Source of the DNA: Campylobacteraceae bacterium
GTDB taxonomy: Bacteria; Campylobacterota; Campylobacteria; Campylobacterales; Sulfurovaceae
DNA length: 9,040 nt
Direction: 5' to 3'
Assembly: GCA_026982175.1 (NCBI GenBank)
Contig: JALSHP010000362.1
Span: forward strand, 1 to 9,040
Part shown: positions 6,360-9,040 of the stretch, piece after piece
How the letters are laid out: every line of letters starts with the position of its first letter
How positions within the stretch are numbered: the stretch's first letter is position 1
The notes under the pieces: model-generated
Database searches by the model: none
What the model was told of the DNA's origin: nothing
What the model saw: the letters and a program-made list of their open reading frames with translations, nothing else
Translations under genes and position numbers: made by a program

Positions 6360-6458
6360 TAAAATGTTTTTGCATCATCTTTGCACTTAGAGAGACTCGA
6401 ATTAACTAAGGCTAGTCCTTCGTCTATCTAAGCACAAATCTAATGCAAAAACATTTTA
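6360..6458 (+). other. Hairpin 2 of the cruciform element
   Basis: TAAAATGTTTTTGCAT (6360-6375) pairs perfectly with 6443-6458. The stem continues without bulges, only opposed mismatches: TTTG/CAAA (6380-6383 with 6435-6438), CTTAGA/TCTAAG (6386-6391 with 6427-6432) and AGAC/GTCT (6393-6396 with 6422-6425). The 25-nt loop (6397-6421) shows the complement of the hairpin 1 loop motif: 6399-6419 matches 6291-6311 in inverse at 20 of 21 positions. Confidence 0.8.
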
Positions 6459-6493
6459 TTAAAATTGAAACTAATATTGGTCAGGTACTTAAT

Positions 6494-7066
6494 TTAGTTT
6501 GGCAGTAACTTTTTGGCTTCTTCATACTCATTAGGGTAGTTTAAGTTCATAAAATATTTTGACGCTTTAAATTCAATCTCTTTTACTTCTAGTTTGGCTA
6601 AGAGTCTTTGTAAACGGTGTTGATTCTCTTTTAGTGCTATTTTGGCTTTTGGTAAAAAAGTTCGCTGATAAATGGCACAAAGAGGCTCAATGCCATGGGA
6701 TGATTTTGCCACAATAACATCAAAAGTTTCATTTTTTTCAGTATAAAGTTTTTCTATTATCGCTTGGGTAACAAATGGGGCATCGACACTAAGCACAAAA
6801 ACTTCATCTATTTCTAAAGTTTCAAAGATGGAGACCAATGCCACTAATGGTGAGGAGACACTCTCTATATCTTCAATAATCTCTACTTCAAAATCAAACT
6901 TATTCTCTTTAGAAGAGAGATAGACTTTAGAGAAAATTTTAGATAGTCGTCTATATTGATATTCTGCTAAAGAAGCATAGCCCCCAAAGGGCAAAAGTGC
7001 TTTGTCTTTTTGCATCCGTGAACTTTTTCCCCCTGCGATGATGACGGCTACTTTTTTGTGAGACAT
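6494..7066 (-). CDS. mobA: Molybdenum cofactor guanylyltransferase
   Basis: MobA joins GMP from GTP to molybdopterin-Mo to make the guanine dinucleotide cofactor used by DMSO-reductase-family enzymes such as nitrate reductase and formate dehydrogenase. The 190-residue protein has the nucleotidyltransferase signature IIAGGKSSRMQKDKALL (9-25), the metal-binding SVDAPFV (93-99, D95) and EPLCAIY (127-133). It ends with FMNLNYPNEY (172-181), the typical NxNxPxE segment. I chose the ATG at 7064-7066, which overlaps the dacB stop as TAATG and gives the usual short lead before the AGG loop. A longer version from ATG 7087 would add seven residues inside dacB. No strong ribosome site is present, so translation probably depends on coupling to dacB. 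It ends 2 nt from the cruciform element. Confidence 0.92.
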   Translation of the reverse strand: MSHKKVAVIIAGGKSSRMQKDKALLPFGGYASLAEYQYRRLSKIFSKVYLSSKENKFDFEVEIIEDIESVSSPLVALVSIFETLEIDEVFVLSVDAPFVTQAIIEKLYTEKNETFDVIVAKSSHGIEPLCAIYQRTFLPKAKIALKENQHRLQRLLAKLEVKEIEFKASKYFMNLNYPNEYEEAKKLLPN

Positions 7067-8487
7067 TAAAGTGTGTTGGCTACCCATTCAATGACCCTGT
7101 TGGCAAATTTGGCCCCATATTTACGCGAATAGCTGTCATTTACCAATACTACGACCACATAAAGTTCTCCCGAAGCCCCTTGGACATATCCTGCAATGTT
7201 TTTTACTTTTTTAATGGTTCCTGTTTTCATCCAAGCTCTACCATAAACAGAAGAATTTTGAAAGCGTCGTCTTATTGTACCATCAATCCCTGCAATGGAG
7301 AGGGTGTTCATCCAGCGTTGTCCATAGTTTTTGTAGCCATGTTCAAGAAGATTTGCCAAAGATTTTGCCGTTAGTTTCGCACGACGTGAAAGCCCTGAAC
7401 CGTTATCAATATAGATTTTACCTTGCTCTAAAATATGGTATTTATTTAAGATGCTTTTAACAGCTTTACGACTTTTATAGAGTGTACTAGGTGGTGAAAA
7501 TTGTGTTGCTCCAAGTGTAAGCATTACTTGTCTTGCCATTAAGTTATCTGATTTTTTGGCAATGGTTGAGATGATGGACTCTAAACTATCAGAGTAGTGA
7601 GAGAAAAGATATTTTGCTTTTTTGGGTACTTTTTTTAATTTTAATGTTCCAGCAAAAGCAAGGCCTTCATTTTTTAAGATGTTTTTTAAAGCATAATAAA
7701 AAGCACGATGAGGCATAGAGATAACTTTACACACTTTTCGCTCTCCACAACGTTTGGAGAGTTTACCTGTTAAAAAGAGGGTAGAACGCCCAGAATTATT
7801 GGTTTTAATGTTAACTTTAGGCCATGCACGACTTCCTCTACATGAGCCATTGACCATGCGTAATTTATTGACAACTTGATAACTTTGGTCAGGAACATCT
7901 TTGGTTACTTTAGCTCTTTTTGAACGGGGTGTGATGCAGATGGTACTTTGTCTTTTATTGAACATAATGGCATCAGGCATTGCATTGTAGGGGCTGTAAA
8001 CATTTTCATCAAAGCCAGAATTATTTTTACGTGCAACCTTAAAAATGCTTCGGTCAATAATAATATTACCTTTAATTTTTCTAATACCTGCGGATTTGAT
8101 GTGTGAGACAATCTCATAGACATCATTGGTCTCCAACACAGGATCTCCTGAAGCTTTCACATATAAATCACCATAGAGTATTCCATTTTTAATTTGACCT
8201 GTATGGTAAAATTTTGTTTCCCACTGATAATCAAATCCAAGTTTGAGTAGAGAGGAGTAGGTGGTCAAGAGTTTAATAACCGAAGCAGGGGTACGCTGTC
8301 GATGTGTTTGCCAAGAGACAAGGGGTGTGGAGGCATGAACTGATTGTATGTGAATACTATAACTGTTTGGATTTAAGGGTATGTCTGAAATCTCCATCTC
8401 CAGTTCAGGGGGAATGGCATTTGAAAACGAGAGTGTCGTAGAGAGTATGAGTAGTTGTAGTATTTTTGTTAACTTATTGATTATCAT
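7066..8487 (-). CDS. dacB: D-Ala-D-Ala carboxypeptidase/endopeptidase, PBP4 family (peptidase S13)
   Basis: The 473-residue protein is a class C penicillin-binding protein that trims D-alanine from, or cuts cross-links in, peptidoglycan in the periplasm. A signal peptide (core 10-22, likely cleavage after SNA at 24) exports it. The three active-site motifs are present: S69-V-I-K72 (SxxK, nucleophile and general base), S313-D-N315 (SxN) and K421-T-G423. ASGDP (112-116) and DNGSGLSR (361-368) are further S13 marks. Residues about 85-300 hold the large insert typical of PBP4, here with four cysteines (183, 216, 247, 253) that may form disulfides. AAAGGA 5 nt upstream fixes the start. Its TAA overlaps the mobA ATG by one base; the two functions are unrelated, so the link is translational rather than metabolic. 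Confidence 0.94.
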   Translation of the reverse strand: MIINKLTKILQLLILSTTLSFSNAIPPELEMEISDIPLNPNSYSIHIQSVHASTPLVSWQTHRQRTPASVIKLLTTYSSLLKLGFDYQWETKFYHTGQIKNGILYGDLYVKASGDPVLETNDVYEIVSHIKSAGIRKIKGNIIIDRSIFKVARKNNSGFDENVYSPYNAMPDAIMFNKRQSTICITPRSKRAKVTKDVPDQSYQVVNKLRMVNGSCRGSRAWPKVNIKTNNSGRSTLFLTGKLSKRCGERKVCKVISMPHRAFYYALKNILKNEGLAFAGTLKLKKVPKKAKYLFSHYSDSLESIISTIAKKSDNLMARQVMLTLGATQFSPPSTLYKSRKAVKSILNKYHILEQGKIYIDNGSGLSRRAKLTAKSLANLLEHGYKNYGQRWMNTLSIAGIDGTIRRRFQNSSVYGRAWMKTGTIKKVKNIAGYVQGASGELYVVVVLVNDSYSRKYGAKFANRVIEWVANTL

Positions 8488-8554
8488 TGAGTTCCTTTGT
8501 GTGTCATCATAATCAAAAAGCTTTTAAGAACCTATAAAATTAGACTCCTTTAAA
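8488..8554 (-). promoter_or_regulatory. dacB upstream gap with possible promoter
   Basis: This 67-bp gap holds AAAGGA (complement of 8493-8498) for dacB, a TATGAT look-alike (complement of 8506-8511) that would leave only a very short leader, and the palindrome AAAAGCTTTT at 8516-8525. It may provide a separate dacB promoter, or simply be an operon spacer. Confidence 0.3.
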
Positions 8555-8896
8555 TTAACAAACCATCCAATTCTCCATTTTAAACACATCTTGGGTGCAA
8601 GGCATTCCTTTCCATCCTGCACTTTCAAGGTACATCATCTTTCCTCCAAAATAACCTACCACATACATCTCTTTGTAGATAGGGTACATTCCTCCTGAAA
8701 ACATGGCAAAAATATCTTCATAGTTACTAGGCTGCTCATAGTGTTCAAAGTCCAATGAGTGTAGCACAATTAAGGCATAGTGTAGCATCTCATTTTTGAG
8801 CATGGAGTGGCTTAAAACATAATAAGCAGGGTAGCTTACGGAAGGATCTTCTAGTAGTTCGGTGACATAGAGTCGTTCTTTTTTTTTGTTGTACAT
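8555..8896 (-). CDS. Hypothetical 113-residue protein
   Basis: No family was recognised. The protein is cytoplasmic by appearance (no signal peptide or long hydrophobic segment) and rich in Met, Tyr and other aromatic residues. Residues 1-60 look helical (ERLYVTELLEDPSVSYPAYY, then MLHYALIVLHSL). The second half is Gly/Tyr-rich: FSGGMYPIYKEMYVVGYFGG (66-85), followed by AGWKGMPC and a C-terminal MENWMVC with the terminal cysteine. The ATG overlaps the TAA of the preceding gene as TAATG, so it is translated by coupling and belongs to the same operon. dacB starts 67 nt downstream. The strict coupling and lack of frame interruptions support a real gene. Confidence 0.75.
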   Translation of the reverse strand: MYNKKKERLYVTELLEDPSVSYPAYYVLSHSMLKNEMLHYALIVLHSLDFEHYEQPSNYEDIFAMFSGGMYPIYKEMYVVGYFGGKMMYLESAGWKGMPCTQDVFKMENWMVC

Positions 8897-9040
8897 TATT
8901 GATAATCCTTATCTCTTAGACTTTGGGCTGTAGTGTTACGTATTTTCTTCAGCTCCATATCAACATACTCAAAGCCTTCAAGCTTTTTAAATGAAGCCAC
9001 GGTTGAAAATCTCATCAGTTCTGCTCGGTGAATAAAAATA
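8896..9040 (-). CDS. Unknown protein, C-terminal 48 residues only
   Basis: A minus-strand frame enters from the right edge and ends at TAA 8896-8898. The visible end reads IFIHRAELMRFSTVASFKKL, then EGFEYVDMELKKIRNTTAQS and LRDKDYQ. It is soluble and charged; I cannot assign a family from so little. The stop overlaps the start of the 113-residue gene by one base (TAATG), which argues that this is a genuine gene end and the head of, or an earlier gene in, the operon leading to dacB and mobA. Confidence 0.65.
   Translation of the reverse strand, partial: IFIHRAELMRFSTVASFKKLEGFEYVDMELKKIRNTTAQSLRDKDYQ

Larger units (their letters stand above)
6218..6492. repeat. 275-bp symmetric cruciform-forming element
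   Basis: This unrecognised element fills the gap between the convergent lysR and mobA genes and is centred on 6355. Outer arms 6218-6252 and 6459-6492 are inverted repeats. The terminal 21 bp are perfect (from TTAAGTACCTGACC), and the inner part differs by one base and a one-base gap. Directly inside lie two hairpins, 6253-6350 and 6360-6458, separated only by CCCTTTGGG (6351-6359), which can itself form a 3-bp stem. The strand can thus fold into an almost linker-free four-way junction. Both ends are TTAA; the lysR TAA stop is inside the left one, and mobA stops 2 nt outside the right one. No reading frame of note lies inside. It could be a structured RNA, a bidirectional terminator or a MITE-like insertion with a TTAA target. 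Confidence 0.85.

Noticed and set aside
6218..6492. The element as a simple intrinsic terminator pair
   Set aside because: The arms are too long and multiple, the stems are AT-rich and no T tract follows either outer arm at the gene ends. It may still stop transcription, but that alone does not explain the structure.
7067..7087. Longer mobA start at 7087 adding seven residues
   Set aside because: The TAATG overlap at 7066 and the expected length before the AGGKSSRM loop favour the shorter start. The longer one is possible but has no better ribosome site.
8544..8550. AAAGGAG on the minus strand just after the 113-residue gene, as a start signal for another small gene
   Set aside because: No ATG, GTG or TTG at a usable distance opens a frame of meaningful length before dacB.

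Overview
The window looks like a chromosomal segment of a Campylobacterota (epsilonproteobacterial) species of the Sulfurimonas/Sulfurovum/Arcobacter kind. This is inferred from low GC, AT-rich extended -10 promoters, the style of the PurM, MobA and DacB proteins, and tightly coupled genes. No rRNA, tRNA, CRISPR array or complete IS element is visible.

Left part (1-2557). A minus-strand pair encodes a small TPR lipoprotein and, 13 nt downstream, a large DNA N6-adenine methyltransferase resembling the MmeI/YeeA type IIG group, whose C-terminus lies outside the window. Divergent from it is a small MTH1187-type thiamine-binding protein (2243-2557), followed by a perfect palindrome that can act as a terminator.

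Middle part (2634-4118). This is a very AT-rich stretch of unrecognised small genes: a four-helix membrane protein overlapping a membrane-anchored four-cysteine protein, a convergent 118-residue soluble protein whose stop overlaps theirs, a broken short ORF, and a 43-residue Asn/Lys/Gly-rich protein. It reads as an accessory patch between housekeeping genes.

Right part (4192-9040). purM has a clear extended -10 promoter. A LysR-type regulator follows; its -10 box sits so close to the ATG that the mRNA is probably leaderless, and an 8-bp inverted repeat covers this promoter. On the minus strand a run of tightly packed genes reads leftwards: the end of an unknown gene, a 113-residue unknown protein, dacB (PBP4-type carboxypeptidase/endopeptidase) and mobA (molybdenum cofactor guanylyltransferase). 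Two of the three junctions are TAATG stop-start overlaps.

The most unusual item is the 275-bp element (6218-6492) filling the whole gap between the converging lysR and mobA genes. It is symmetric about position 6355. Its 35-nt outer arms are inverted repeats, and inside them two ~98-nt hairpins sit back to back around a CCCTTTGGG centre, with almost no unpaired linker. The two hairpin stems have unrelated sequences, yet each is self-complementary. Their loops carry the same 21-nt motif in opposite orientation (20/21 match), so the loops could pair with each other. The TAA stop of lysR lies inside the left TTAA end, and mobA stops 2 nt beyond the right end. Its identity is unknown: a structured RNA, a bidirectional terminator or a non-autonomous mobile palindrome are all open.
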